A stretch of 18,258 bases of DNA from UBA1738 sp045658645 (GCA_045658645.1 JAZOVJ010000049.1:1-18258); one strand, 5' to 3'. Shown: positions 6,485-15,104, numbered from the stretch's first letter. The notes: generated from the sequence alone by a model not told the origin. Made by a program: numbers and translations.

Positions 6485-8037
6485 TTTTGTGCCATTCCTT
6501 TCCTTACAACTGCTTCTGCCACCTTAATGCCGTCAACAGCCGCACTCATTATGCCTCCGGCATACCCTGCACCTTCGCCTGCAGGATAAAGACCGCAAAT
6601 ATCTGCCATATAGCTTTCTTTATCTCTCACTATCCTGACAGGTGCCGAGCTTCTTGTTTCAGGCGCTGTCATAACAGCACCGCCGTCAGCAAATCCCTTT
6701 AGTTTTTTATCAAATTCCTTTATAGCAAGCTTCAGCGTGTCTGTCACAAATTCAGGGAAAAGTTCGCTTATATCACAGAATTTAACACCGGGCCTGTATG
6801 TCGGCTCTACCTTTTCGTGCATTTCTACTCCAAGAAAGTCTGCCACATACTCTGCAGGTGCCATATAGTTTTCTCCGCCCAAAAAGAAAGCCTTTTTCTC
6901 AATTTCTTCCTGAAATTCCACACCCGCAAGAGGCTCTTGTGATGGAAAATCTGAAGTGTTTACATTAACCAGCAGTGCACTGTTTGCGTTTTTTTTGCAT
7001 CTTGCGTTATTGCTCATCCCGTTTGTTACAACTCCGCCGTGAAAGGATGCAGACGCAACAACCTCGCCACCGGGACACATACAGAAGGTATATGCACTTC
7101 TGCCGTTTTCAAAATGTGCCGACAGCTTGTAGTCTGCACTGCCCAGCTTATCCCAGAATTTACCGTACTGGCTTTTATTTATCATTTCCTGTCTGTGTTC
7201 AATTCTTACGCCAACAGAAAAGTTTTTCTGCTCCATTTTAATACCGAGTTTTCGGAGCATTCGGTAGGTGTCACGTGCAGAATGACCAATAGCAAGAATT
7301 ACGTTGTCAGTTTTGATTTCGTATTTTTCACCATCATTTTCCACTTCCACACCGCACACTGCATTATCATTAACCAGAATTCCTGATACCTTGTTTAAAA
7401 AGCGTACCTCTCCGCCCAATCTTTCAATTTCAAGACGGATATTCTTTACCACTTTCCTTAAAATGTCTGTGCCTATATGAGGTTTGGCGGTATATGTTAT
7501 TTCGCGAGGCGCACCAAACTCCGAAAAGGTGTCCAGAACAAACTGACATCTTTCATCATTAATTCCGCTATTGAGCTTTCCGTCAGAAAAAGTGCCTGCA
7601 CCACCCTCGCCAAACTGTACGTTTGTTTTGGTATCCAGCTTACCATTTCTCCAGAATTCTTCTACCGCATTATGTCTTGCATCAACATCTGCGCCACGTT
7701 CTAAAAGTATAGGCTTTTCTCCGCACCTTGCCAGCATAAGTCCCGCAAAAAGACCACAAGGACCTGTTCCCACAATAACAGGACGCATTTTAAGTGCCTT
7801 GCCTTTTTTGAATGTGTATTTCTTTTCCTTATATTCCAAAAAACCGTGTATTCTATTTTTGGTAGTTGCGGCTACTGTATAAACATAGTGAACATCGGTT
7901 TTTTTTCGTGCATCAATCGCCTTTTTTATTATCTTGTAATCCAGAATATCATTTTCTGACACCTTGGCACGTTTTGCAATATGCATTTTTGTAAGCTCAT
8001 CGCCGATTGCGACCTTTATATTATCAATCCTTATCAA
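6481..8037 (-). CDS. FAD-dependent dehydrogenase-like protein (COG2509 family)
   Basis: A 518-aa flavoprotein of a family widespread in clostridia and of unknown substrate. Residues 1-80 form a small N-terminal domain typical of the family. The FAD-binding Rossmann motif VIVGTGPCGLFAGL lies at 87-100. The conserved FGEGGAGTFSDGKLNS follows at 142-157, the second FAD-contact strand NVILAIGHSARDT at 245-257, and the C-terminal signature LYPAGEGAGYAGGIMSAAVDG at 483-503. The start chosen is TTG at 8037: the protein then begins MIRIDNIKV, as family members usually do, and GAGG lies 6 nt upstream. The first 14 nt overlap the end of the HI0933-type gene. The next in-frame ATG, codon 18, would remove part of the N-terminal domain. 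Family assignment is firm; the reaction is not known. Confidence 0.9.
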   Translation of the reverse strand: MIRIDNIKVAIGDELTKMHIAKRAKVSENDILDYKIIKKAIDARKKTDVHYVYTVAATTKNRIHGFLEYKEKKYTFKKGKALKMRPVIVGTGPCGLFAGLMLARCGEKPILLERGADVDARHNAVEEFWRNGKLDTKTNVQFGEGGAGTFSDGKLNSGINDERCQFVLDTFSEFGAPREITYTAKPHIGTDILRKVVKNIRLEIERLGGEVRFLNKVSGILVNDNAVCGVEVENDGEKYEIKTDNVILAIGHSARDTYRMLRKLGIKMEQKNFSVGVRIEHRQEMINKSQYGKFWDKLGSADYKLSAHFENGRSAYTFCMCPGGEVVASASFHGGVVTNGMSNNARCKKNANSALLVNVNTSDFPSQEPLAGVEFQEEIEKKAFFLGGENYMAPAEYVADFLGVEMHEKVEPTYRPGVKFCDISELFPEFVTDTLKLAIKEFDKKLKGFADGGAVMTAPETRSSAPVRIVRDKESYMADICGLYPAGEGAGYAGGIMSAAVDGIKVAEAVVRKGMAQN

Positions 8038-9196
8038 TTGCGGCCTCGCTTCCTGCTACCATTCCCGAAGCCCATGCCCACTGCAGATTATATCCACCGC
8101 AAGGACCGTCAATATCAAGAACTTCGCCTGTTATGTATAGGTCTTCTATAAGTTTTGATTCCAAAGTGTACCGGTTTATCTCTGAAAGTTCTATTCCGCC
8201 TGCTGTTACCTGTGCATTATCCCATGGCATAGTCCCCGTAACATCAAAACGCCAGGACTTTATCATCTTTGCTATCTTTATGATTTCATCATTCTTTAAT
8301 GTGTCGCTCATTTTGGAAAGCGGCGAAATACCGCATTCCTTTAAAAGAAGCTGACCCAAAGCTTTATTTAAAATGCCTATTAAATATGTTTCCATTGTTT
8401 GCTTTGGTTTGTTTTTTAAAATGGTTATAACCTGTTCTTCTGTGTAGTCAGGCAATAGGTCTAAGAAAACAGGCTCTCCTTTTTTGACATATTTGGCGAG
8501 TCCAAAAACAGGTATTCCTGAAATACCATAATTATTAAACTGTATTTCCCCTGTATCGTATCTTCCCGATGCGGTTGTAACCTTTCCGTATGCCCGTACA
8601 CCGCCCACGCTTTTTTCAGTTTTAAGCTGAACCAAAGACGGTACAAGCTTTGTTGTGTGATGTCCAAAAGCCCTGAGCAGCTCATATCCCTTTCCGTCCG
8701 AGCCGGATTTCGGAGATGCCTTTCCTCCCGTTGCTACTATCACTTTTTTTGCCTCAACCTTCTGGTTTTTTGAAAAGATTGCGAAGCCATTATTGTTTTT
8801 TTCCACTTTTTGCACATCAAAATCTGCAATAATTTTTACAGAAAGTCTTGAAAGCTCAAGTCTTAAAACGTCAAGAACAGCCGTAGCCTGTCCTGACAAC
8901 GGATACACTCTGCCCTCTGCCTCCTCCTTGGAAAGCAAGCCCAACTCTTCAAAGAAAGATATAACTTGTTTGCTGGAAAAGCGCGACAAAGCAGAGCCTA
9001 CAAACTCTGAATTGTAGTCCTCTGCTTTTGAATTTATATTTGTGAAATTACAACGTCCGTTCCCTGTTGCAAGTATCTTCTTGCCAATGCGGGGATTTTT
9101 TTCAAGTATGCACACATTTTTGCCGCACCTTGCCGCAAAAATTGCCGCCATTATTCCTGATGCTCCGCCGCCAATTACCGCTACATCAATCTTCAC
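8024..9196 (-). CDS. HI0933-family FAD-binding protein (COG2081, aminoacetone oxidase/BaiN-like)
   Basis: A 390-aa flavoprotein. The N-terminal dinucleotide motif is VIGGGASGIMAAI (7-19), followed by LEKNPRIGKKILATGNGRCN (31-50), the hallmark of the family. Further hallmarks are VIVATGGKASPKSGSDG (152-168), TAGGIELSEI (331-340) and GEVLDIDGPCGGYNLQWAW (357-375), which closes the FAD site. Members are annotated as aminoacetone oxidase-like or BaiN-like, the latter from bile-acid-metabolising clostridia, but most have no proven substrate. I would not infer bile-acid activity here. The start is GTG at 9196, with AGGA about 6 nt upstream, and it overlaps the end of the AI-2E gene by 11 nt. From memory, relatives often sit near rluB-type genes in clostridia, as here. 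Confidence 0.9.
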   Translation of the reverse strand: MKIDVAVIGGGASGIMAAIFAARCGKNVCILEKNPRIGKKILATGNGRCNFTNINSKAEDYNSEFVGSALSRFSSKQVISFFEELGLLSKEEAEGRVYPLSGQATAVLDVLRLELSRLSVKIIADFDVQKVEKNNNGFAIFSKNQKVEAKKVIVATGGKASPKSGSDGKGYELLRAFGHHTTKLVPSLVQLKTEKSVGGVRAYGKVTTASGRYDTGEIQFNNYGISGIPVFGLAKYVKKGEPVFLDLLPDYTEEQVITILKNKPKQTMETYLIGILNKALGQLLLKECGISPLSKMSDTLKNDEIIKIAKMIKSWRFDVTGTMPWDNAQVTAGGIELSEINRYTLESKLIEDLYITGEVLDIDGPCGGYNLQWAWASGMVAGSEAAIDKD

Positions 9197-10313
9197 TGTC
9201 TTCCTGTTCCTTTTCGTCTATAAACTCTGAAATTGCCATTTTTACTGTAATTACAATCGGTACAGATATTATCATTCCGGCAACGCCGAAAAGTCCGCCG
9301 CCAACAGTTACTGCAAGGATTATCAGAAGAGGTGATGCATCTAAAACTTCACCCATAATCTTCGGGCTTGTATAGTTGCCATCAATCTGCTGCAGAATTA
9401 TTAAGAAAATTGCCGCCCATAAAGCCTTGAAAAATCCGCCTGTCAGCAAGGTTATAAGCACTGCCATGCAACCTGCAATAATTGCGCCGAAATATGGTAT
9501 AAGATTAAATACACCTATCATGATGCCAAGTATTATTGCGTATTTTACTCTCAGTATTGAAAGCACTATTGTTGCCAAAACCGCCATAATTGTAGCTGCC
9601 AAGAGTAAGCAGAATAAATATTTCGAAAAAATGTTATTTATTTTTCTTGCATTTTCAATAAGTCTTCCTGCTTTTTCTTCCTTTAACAAAACCTTAGCAG
9701 CACGCTTGATTGATGTCTTGATTTTTTCCTTTTCAATAAGCATATATACCGAAACAATAATTCCGATAAGTACGTTTATAACACCTGATGTTATATTAAC
9801 AACACCCTTTGCATACTTGCCGAATTCAGCAATATCAATTTTGCCAAGGAAAGTATTAAATGTGTTAATTATATTTGCTTCGTTTATCTCAAACAAAGTA
9901 AATCCGTATTGTTTTTGGAATTTTTCAATTGTTGAAAGCGCCTCGTTGATATATCCCGGAATGTTGTTATACAAGTCAACAAAGTTGCGGTATAACGCCG
10001 GAGCAATAGCACTTATCACAATGTAAAATATCAATGCAGTAATAATATATACTCCAAGTATGCTTATACCTTTACTTCTTTTTTTGATAAAAGCATACTT
10101 GCTCTTTAGACACAGATTGTTAATCTTCACAGCCGGAATGTTAAGAATATATGCAATAATAAATCCTATAACAAACGGTGACAGGCTTTTTATCAATACT
10201 TCAATAAACTCTGCTACCTTATAAAAATTATCAAATGTTTTATAAACTGCTATAACGGCAACAGAAAAAACAAAAGCAATAATCCAATTTCTGTACTTAT
10301 CAAACTTTTTCAT
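9186..10313 (-). CDS. AI-2E family (UPF0118) multi-span membrane transporter
   Basis: A 375-aa integral membrane protein of the PerM/YdiK/TqsA superfamily. Family members are described as exporters of small molecules or Na+/H+ antiporters; the substrate here is unknown. Hydrophobic spans appear at about 9-25, 42-60, 83-105, 172-195, 232-254, 257-292, 297-310 and 327-358, matching the expected eight or so. The family signature NLIPYFGAIIAG is at 270-281, and the following QQIDGNYTSPKIMGEVLD (308-325) and GGGLFGVAGMIISVP (338-352) are also typical. The tail is strongly acidic (EKEQEDSED). The ATG at 10313 has GAGGTGA 4 nt upstream. It heads the overlapping five-gene unit, but no good promoter fits in the 74 nt before it. 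Transcription may therefore come from the SLH gene upstream. Confidence 0.9.
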   Translation of the reverse strand: MKKFDKYRNWIIAFVFSVAVIAVYKTFDNFYKVAEFIEVLIKSLSPFVIGFIIAYILNIPAVKINNLCLKSKYAFIKKRSKGISILGVYIITALIFYIVISAIAPALYRNFVDLYNNIPGYINEALSTIEKFQKQYGFTLFEINEANIINTFNTFLGKIDIAEFGKYAKGVVNITSGVINVLIGIIVSVYMLIEKEKIKTSIKRAAKVLLKEEKAGRLIENARKINNIFSKYLFCLLLAATIMAVLATIVLSILRVKYAIILGIMIGVFNLIPYFGAIIAGCMAVLITLLTGGFFKALWAAIFLIILQQIDGNYTSPKIMGEVLDASPLLIILAVTVGGGLFGVAGMIISVPIVITVKMAISEFIDEKEQEDSED

Positions 10314-10335
10314 TCTTCACCTCATAAAAATTCAA

Positions 10336-10373
10336 GGTTGCCCTGCCACGTCAAGACGTCTTGCAAAGCAACC
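10336..10373 (-). terminator. Weak terminator-like hairpin between the 606-aa SLH gene and the AI-2E gene
   Basis: GGTTGC (10336-10341) pairs with GCAACC (10368-10373). Inside is a perfect 12-bp palindrome, CAAGACGTCTTG (10352-10363). On the transcript the outer stem is followed by TTGAATTTTT, a broken U tract, so termination would be partial at best. It lies 15 nt after the SLH stop codon. It may be an attenuator or an mRNA-end stabiliser rather than a full terminator. Confidence 0.45.
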
Positions 10374-10387
10374 CTGTTTATCACCGA

Positions 10388-12208
10388 TTATTCTGCCAAC
10401 ATTATTGTCACGCCCTGGCAGACAAATATACCATTCTGGTACACACCATATACTTCTACCATATCTCCTGCTTTAATTTTCTTAAGAGTATAGTCTTTGA
10501 AGCTTGGCATTACAATATATTTTGTTTCGTCATTACACGTAATATATGTGGTCACTTTTGTGCCCTGCTCTTCTGATGATATTTCAATTACCTTGGCTTT
10601 TTCGTTAACTGAAACAACTTTTCCTGAAAGCTTTGAGCCTACAACACCTACATTTGCTGCAGATTCAATTTTTACGATTGCTTCACTCTCCAAAGTAACT
10701 GTCATGCCGCTGCCAACTTCAAAATCAGCAAGCTTGCCTTCCTTTCCGTCAACCAGAATAGAAACTCCTGCCGGAATGTCGTAAGTTTCGTCCTTTCCGT
10801 TTACGCTGATTGTAAGTGTCGGGCTGCTTGAAATTGTATAAGACCTCAAAACTCCCTTAATTGTCTTTCTTGAAGCCTGAGCTGAAACAGATGAAATTAC
10901 ACCATACTCAAACTTAAGTGTCAGTTTGTCGCCTCTGTAAAGGTCTGCAAACTCTGCAGTCTTACCGTCTTTTTCAATTCTTGTTTTAGCGGCAAAGGTA
11001 ATCACCATTCCGTCATATTTCTCATCATCATGTGCGATTGTTATTGAACCTTTCGGGTCAATGCTTGAAAGTATTGCACCTTTAACTGTCTCAGTTTTTG
11101 TTATAGCTTTAATTTCAACAACAACATCTCCGGCTAAACCTAATTCAAGGTATTCGTCTGTTTTAATCTTGCTTACATTAAGCAGTTCATTATTAATTAT
11201 AATGATTGCATTAGGGCTGCATTCATAACTTACAGCCTCTCCTGTTTCAGGGTCCTCTGTACGTATTTCAATTTTTCCTTCCGAACTTTTGTAGCCCTTG
11301 TAAACAACCTTTTTAGTTTCTGTAACTTCAGTTGCCAAAATGTCAATATATACAACCTTCACTCCGCCGTCATCTTCTGCGTATGTAAGCACTACTGTCT
11401 GACCAGGTAAAAGCTCTTTATCGTCTGCTTTTTTGCCGTCTTTAAAGATAATGGTATCCTTTGAATATCCGATTTCATCATCATAATCCGCAATCTTGAT
11501 ATTATCAGCATCAGCATCTACCTTTTCAAGCTTTGCAATCTCAAAGTAGTAATTTGCGCTGTTTGCTGTCTTTGAAAGCATAACCGCAATTTGACCACGC
11601 TGAACGTTTCCGTTTGGTGAGAATTTATTATCGCTTCCCTGCATTATTCCCTTCTGGGAAACATAATATACATACTGCTTTGCTTCGCTTGGAATATCTG
11701 CTACGTCAGTATAGTCCATATCTATCAAAACTTCCTGTGTTGCTGTATCCTCTGCAAGCATTGCCTTTGTAATAAGGATTGCCGCCTCATATCGTGGCAT
11801 TGCTTTTGTTTTCTTTGAGCCTTCAAAATATCTGGCAAGTTCCTCTTCAGAAATTATTCCGCGATACAAAAGGAATGCAATATCCCCCTCTGCATAGGTA
11901 AGTTCATATTCCTCTAAAACATCCTTATACTTTTCCTTTGCAATTTCCAAAACATCCTTGTTTGATTCGTTATTTGAACCCATAAGACGAGCAAAAAGTG
12001 CAAAAGCGTCCATTCTTGAAACGTCTCTTTCAGGTTTATATGTGCCGTCATCATAACCGCTTATAAGGCCTCTTTTAGCCATATCTTCAACATATTCTTT
12101 TGCCCAGTGTTTATCGGTAACATCGCTGAATGTGTCCTTTGCCATAACAGGCACAATTGTAGACGCAGCCAAAGCTGATGCAAGAAGCATTGATATTAGT
12201 TTTTTCAT
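10388..12208 (-). CDS. S-layer-homology surface protein with a repeated beta-rich C-terminal half
   Basis: A 606-aa exported envelope protein expected to attach to the secondary cell-wall polymer through SLH domains. A signal peptide covers about 1-23 (KK start, hydrophobic core, PVMA before K24). SLH 1 is at about 25-77, with DVTDKHWAKEYVEDMAKRGL and the GYDDGTYKPERDVSRMDAFAL core. A more divergent SLH 2 follows at about 94-150, and SLH 3 at about 166-214, with GSDNKFSPNGNVQRGQIAVML. From about 225 on the chain is beta-rich. At least four units of roughly 70-80 residues begin near 300, 373, 447 and 525, each opening with a K-G-x-(L/V/I)-x-S-like strand and continuing to a DGK or nearby loop and a GD/GS-x-(L/V) strand. 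A related stretch lies at 225-297. The gene has its own promoter and long leader; the ATG at 12208 follows AAAGGATG. No catalytic domain is visible. Confidence 0.9.
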   Translation of the reverse strand: MKKLISMLLASALAASTIVPVMAKDTFSDVTDKHWAKEYVEDMAKRGLISGYDDGTYKPERDVSRMDAFALFARLMGSNNESNKDVLEIAKEKYKDVLEEYELTYAEGDIAFLLYRGIISEEELARYFEGSKKTKAMPRYEAAILITKAMLAEDTATQEVLIDMDYTDVADIPSEAKQYVYYVSQKGIMQGSDNKFSPNGNVQRGQIAVMLSKTANSANYYFEIAKLEKVDADADNIKIADYDDEIGYSKDTIIFKDGKKADDKELLPGQTVVLTYAEDDGGVKVVYIDILATEVTETKKVVYKGYKSSEGKIEIRTEDPETGEAVSYECSPNAIIIINNELLNVSKIKTDEYLELGLAGDVVVEIKAITKTETVKGAILSSIDPKGSITIAHDDEKYDGMVITFAAKTRIEKDGKTAEFADLYRGDKLTLKFEYGVISSVSAQASRKTIKGVLRSYTISSSPTLTISVNGKDETYDIPAGVSILVDGKEGKLADFEVGSGMTVTLESEAIVKIESAANVGVVGSKLSGKVVSVNEKAKVIEISSEEQGTKVTTYITCNDETKYIVMPSFKDYTLKKIKAGDMVEVYGVYQNGIFVCQGVTIMLAE

Positions 12209-12268
12209 ATTCTTTTCATCCTTTCCGCCGTTTTTAAGCGAGTATCATTAAAAGTCTGAATCACGGAT

Positions 12269-12286
12269 TTGTAAAACTTTTTACAA
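12269..12286 (-). repeat. Perfect inverted repeat in the leader of the 606-aa SLH gene
   Basis: TTGTAAAA (12269-12276) and TTTTACAA (12279-12286) are exact reverse complements separated by 2 nt. The repeat lies about 60 nt downstream of the predicted start site and 60 nt before the ATG. As DNA it could bind a dimeric regulator; as RNA it would form a weak A/U hairpin. Confidence 0.5.
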
Positions 12287-12344
12287 CCCCTGTTTTTTAG
12301 TTGCTTTTATGTATATCTACGCTTACATACACTACTATAATTTT

Positions 12345-12373
12345 ATATTAACATACTCTTTTATCATAATCAA
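12345..12373 (-). promoter_or_regulatory. Promoter of the 606-aa SLH gene
   Basis: On the minus strand, TTGATT (12368-12373) is followed by 17 nt and TAATAT (12345-12350), with TG one base before the -10 element (extended -10). Predicted start near 12338 gives an untranslated leader of about 130 nt. Confidence 0.6.
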
Positions 12374-12455
12374 TATTTCTTTTGAATTTGTATAATATTT
12401 GTAACATTTCTACAATTATTCCACAATATATTGTGTTTTTTGTTTTAATAATCGG

Positions 12456-12481
12456 AAAAGGACAGCCGAAGCTGTCCCTTT
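12456..12481 (-). terminator. Intrinsic terminator after the 859-aa SLH gene
   Basis: The transcript has GGACAGC-TTCG-GCTGTCC, a 7-bp G/C-rich stem (12460-12466 with 12471-12477) capped by the very stable UUCG loop. AAAG precedes it and TTTT follows it. It lies 44 nt beyond the stop codon at 12525. Confidence 0.88.
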
Positions 12482-12524
12482 ACCGTAAATTGTATAGAGA
12501 AGATATTAAGAGCACCTTTTAAAG

Positions 12525-15104
12525 TTATTTTATAATTACAACTTCCTGAACAACATCCTTATAGATTTTTACGAACACTCTGTTGCCTTCGTCTTCATCA
12601 TATGCCTGAATGTCGCCGATTTCAGCAGCTGATACCTGGTTTTTAGCAAGACTTGTGTCTACGCTGTAAACCTGAACGTCATTTGATAGCTGGAAGTTCA
12701 TTACACTTCCTCCGTTAACTGTTACGTTAATTGAGTTTGTGAACTTCTTTGTTACCTTACCGTAAACCGTCTTAAGGTTTTCAACCACTTCTGTTTCCGC
12801 TTCTGTACCCTTTTCGTCAATATCGAAAAGAAGTCTTATATTTGTGATTTCACCCTCTGAGTTTGTTACATACTGAATGATGTCGCCAGCTTCAAGAGTC
12901 TTACCATCACCCTTTGTTAAGATACCTGCAGTTTCCGCAAAAATCTCAACTTCTTTTCCGTCTACATAAGCTGTCATAAGCTCGGTTACTTCATCGTCAT
13001 CATTTGTTGCACTCACGATGTCAGAAACAACTGCGATTGATGATTCCGCATTTGTCTGTAGGTTTGAATCTGTTACAACAATTGCCTTTGCTACAAAATC
13101 TTCACCCATATCGAATACAGTTACGTTATATTTTGAACCGTCTTCAAACATTGAAAGCTTACCGATTTTGTAATCTCTGTCGTCTTCGTTAACATCGAAA
13201 ATGATTGTTTCGTCTGTTAATCTTACGGCACCGATTTTGTTTGTCTTTCCGTTAAACTCTTCATCTTCATAGATAAAGTTCATAGTGAATTTAGACTTGT
13301 CAACATTACCTGTGCCTGTGTTATCCTGTGCTGTGTTCAAAGAAACGATTTTTCCTTCAGAGTTTAGTGAGTAAGTGATAAGCTGCTTGTTTGTATCCGC
13401 TCCTGTTTTAAGGTCTTCTACAACTGTTGCTGCAAGCTTTCCTGATACTCCGTTAAATCTGATTTTTTCGTTTGCTGTCAGAGTTACTTCCTTTCCTGAC
13501 TTTGTGAATACACGGAATGTTGATTCTTCAGTTGCATCTGAAGTGTGTGCTTTTAGAAGGTAAGCATAGTTTGAAGATGTTGTAACTTCCTTGTCAACGC
13601 CCGCAATCATACCCATAACGTCAAGATAGAATACGCCCTCTGTTCCAAGGTTCAGGTCTTCTGTATAATTAGAAGCTATTTTATAGGTCTTACCGCCGAT
13701 AATATAGCCGTCCTTACCGATACCTGTGATTTTACCTTCAACCACTTCTCTTGAAACTTCTATATTGTAGATAAGCTTGTCTTTACTTGCAGAAATTGAA
13801 AGAACATCGTATTCTTCAAGGTCTGAAATTTTAAGCTCATCTGCACCGTGCATAATTGTATAAGAAAGATCTTCGTTTTCATCGTCAAGCTTTAAAGTCG
13901 GTTTGCCGTACTTGTCAATAATCTTATTTGTAGATGTTACTTCTTCTACAACCATATTTTCATACTCGGTTACAAATACGATGTCGTATCTGCCGTTTGA
14001 GTCGCTGTCAAGAAGTGTTACCTTACCTGATGATTCTGAAATATCAACAAGGTCAAAATCCATAGCTTCAAATTTTCCGTTATAGATTAGTGTTGGTTCA
14101 CTGTCAAGTGTAACGTATGATACCTTGCTTGATTCTGAATCCTTAAAGTATTCGATAGCTTTATATGAGCCCTTATCTGTAATTCCTGCCATAAGGTCTG
14201 CTCTGATTTCAAATGTTTTATTTTTATTAGCTTCAGGAAGCGCAAGAATTACTTCCATATCGCCGCTTTCATTTTCCATTGCATAGTAAGTTACCTTGTA
14301 ACCCAGCAGGTTATTCATATTATATGCAGTTTCAAAAATCTGGTCACCGATTTTGATAAGACCCTTTTCAAGACCTGTATCATCGGTTAGAGATGTTCCT
14401 TCAACTGCAACAACCTGACCTGATTCCTTTGTAACCTCAAGAACGTCTTTTAGAAGAGTCTTGTCAGTTATTTCCCACTTGGCATCATCGCCGAAGCCTG
14501 TCTGTTCCATCATTTTTGCGTCAAGTGCATTAACTGTCATAAACGCTACATTACCTCTTGAAATAGGTGCAGTATTTGAACCCTGAACATTTTTAGTAAG
14601 TCCGTTGTTTGAACCTGCCACAATATACCCTTGCGGGAAGCCGCCCTTTGACTGTGCGTATACTTCGTAACCCATAGCACGTACAAAGATTGTCATTGCT
14701 TCTGCATAAGTGATTTCCTTATCCGGCAAGAAGTAGCCTGTGTCATAACCTACTACAAGATTCTGTGCAGTTGCTACGTTGATATATCCGTTTGCCCAGT
14801 GTTCAACCGGTACGTCCGGATAATTTGATGTGCCCTTTGCACTCTCTGCCGCATCGCCAAGTCCCATCGCAAGGACTGCCATTTTGGTAACCTCTGAACG
14901 CTTGATTGTGTCGTCCGGTCTGAACTTTCCGTCACCGTCACCGTTCATAATGTCAAGAGCCTGCAAAATCTGAATTGGCTCTTCATACCTTGTTCCTTTT
15001 ACGTCAACAGGAATACCCGCTGATGCAAAAGCGTGCATGCCGAAAGATGAAATTGACATTGCCGCTGTCAATATTCCGGCAAGAACTTTTTTTGAACCTT
15101 TCAT
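12525..15104 (-). CDS. Large S-layer-homology surface protein, cysteine-free
   Basis: An 859-aa exported envelope protein, a good candidate for a main S-layer component. The signal peptide is about 1-28 (KGSKK, hydrophobic core, HAFA before S29). SLH 1 (about 35-80) contains ALDIMNGDGDGKFRPDDTIK. SLH 2 (about 95-145) contains YPDVPVEHWANGYINVATAQ and GYFLPDKEITYAEAMTIFV. SLH 3 (about 155-197) ends with APISRGNVAFMTVNAL. The remaining 650 residues look like beta-sandwich or beta-repeat domains without a catalytic signature. An acidic loop DSDSNGRYD at 366-374 resembles a calcium-binding D-x-D-x-N-G loop. No cysteine occurs in the whole chain, common in S-layer proteins. AGGAGG lies 7 nt before the ATG at 15104, and the gene is monocistronic between its own promoter and terminator. 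Both SLH proteins in this window carry the SLH domains at the N-terminus, but their C-terminal regions differ. Confidence 0.92.
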   Translation of the reverse strand: MKGSKKVLAGILTAAMSISSFGMHAFASAGIPVDVKGTRYEEPIQILQALDIMNGDGDGKFRPDDTIKRSEVTKMAVLAMGLGDAAESAKGTSNYPDVPVEHWANGYINVATAQNLVVGYDTGYFLPDKEITYAEAMTIFVRAMGYEVYAQSKGGFPQGYIVAGSNNGLTKNVQGSNTAPISRGNVAFMTVNALDAKMMEQTGFGDDAKWEITDKTLLKDVLEVTKESGQVVAVEGTSLTDDTGLEKGLIKIGDQIFETAYNMNNLLGYKVTYYAMENESGDMEVILALPEANKNKTFEIRADLMAGITDKGSYKAIEYFKDSESSKVSYVTLDSEPTLIYNGKFEAMDFDLVDISESSGKVTLLDSDSNGRYDIVFVTEYENMVVEEVTSTNKIIDKYGKPTLKLDDENEDLSYTIMHGADELKISDLEEYDVLSISASKDKLIYNIEVSREVVEGKITGIGKDGYIIGGKTYKIASNYTEDLNLGTEGVFYLDVMGMIAGVDKEVTTSSNYAYLLKAHTSDATEESTFRVFTKSGKEVTLTANEKIRFNGVSGKLAATVVEDLKTGADTNKQLITYSLNSEGKIVSLNTAQDNTGTGNVDKSKFTMNFIYEDEEFNGKTNKIGAVRLTDETIIFDVNEDDRDYKIGKLSMFEDGSKYNVTVFDMGEDFVAKAIVVTDSNLQTNAESSIAVVSDIVSATNDDDEVTELMTAYVDGKEVEIFAETAGILTKGDGKTLEAGDIIQYVTNSEGEITNIRLLFDIDEKGTEAETEVVENLKTVYGKVTKKFTNSINVTVNGGSVMNFQLSNDVQVYSVDTSLAKNQVSAAEIGDIQAYDEDEGNRVFVKIYKDVVQEVVIIK

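Larger units (their letters stand above)
12209..12524 (-). other. 316-bp intergenic region between the two SLH genes
   Basis: Holds, from high to low coordinates, the terminator of the 859-aa SLH gene (12456-12481), the promoter of the 606-aa SLH gene (12345-12373), and a leader of about 130 nt. Just below the predicted start site the leader has a 6-bp inverted repeat, TATGTA/TACATA with a 10-nt loop. Further down it has a perfect 8-bp inverted repeat at 12269-12286. I see no open frame of note and no riboswitch I recognise. Confidence 0.7.

Noticed and set aside
9376..10026. 216-aa open frame on the plus strand opposite the AI-2E gene
   Set aside because: Antisense to a clear membrane-protein gene; low-GC hydrophobic genes often leave such mirror frames, and no ribosome site or family motif supports it.
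12209..12344. Possible riboswitch in the long leader of the 606-aa SLH gene
   Set aside because: I compared it by eye with c-di-GMP and c-di-AMP riboswitch cores and saw no match; only simple inverted repeats are present.
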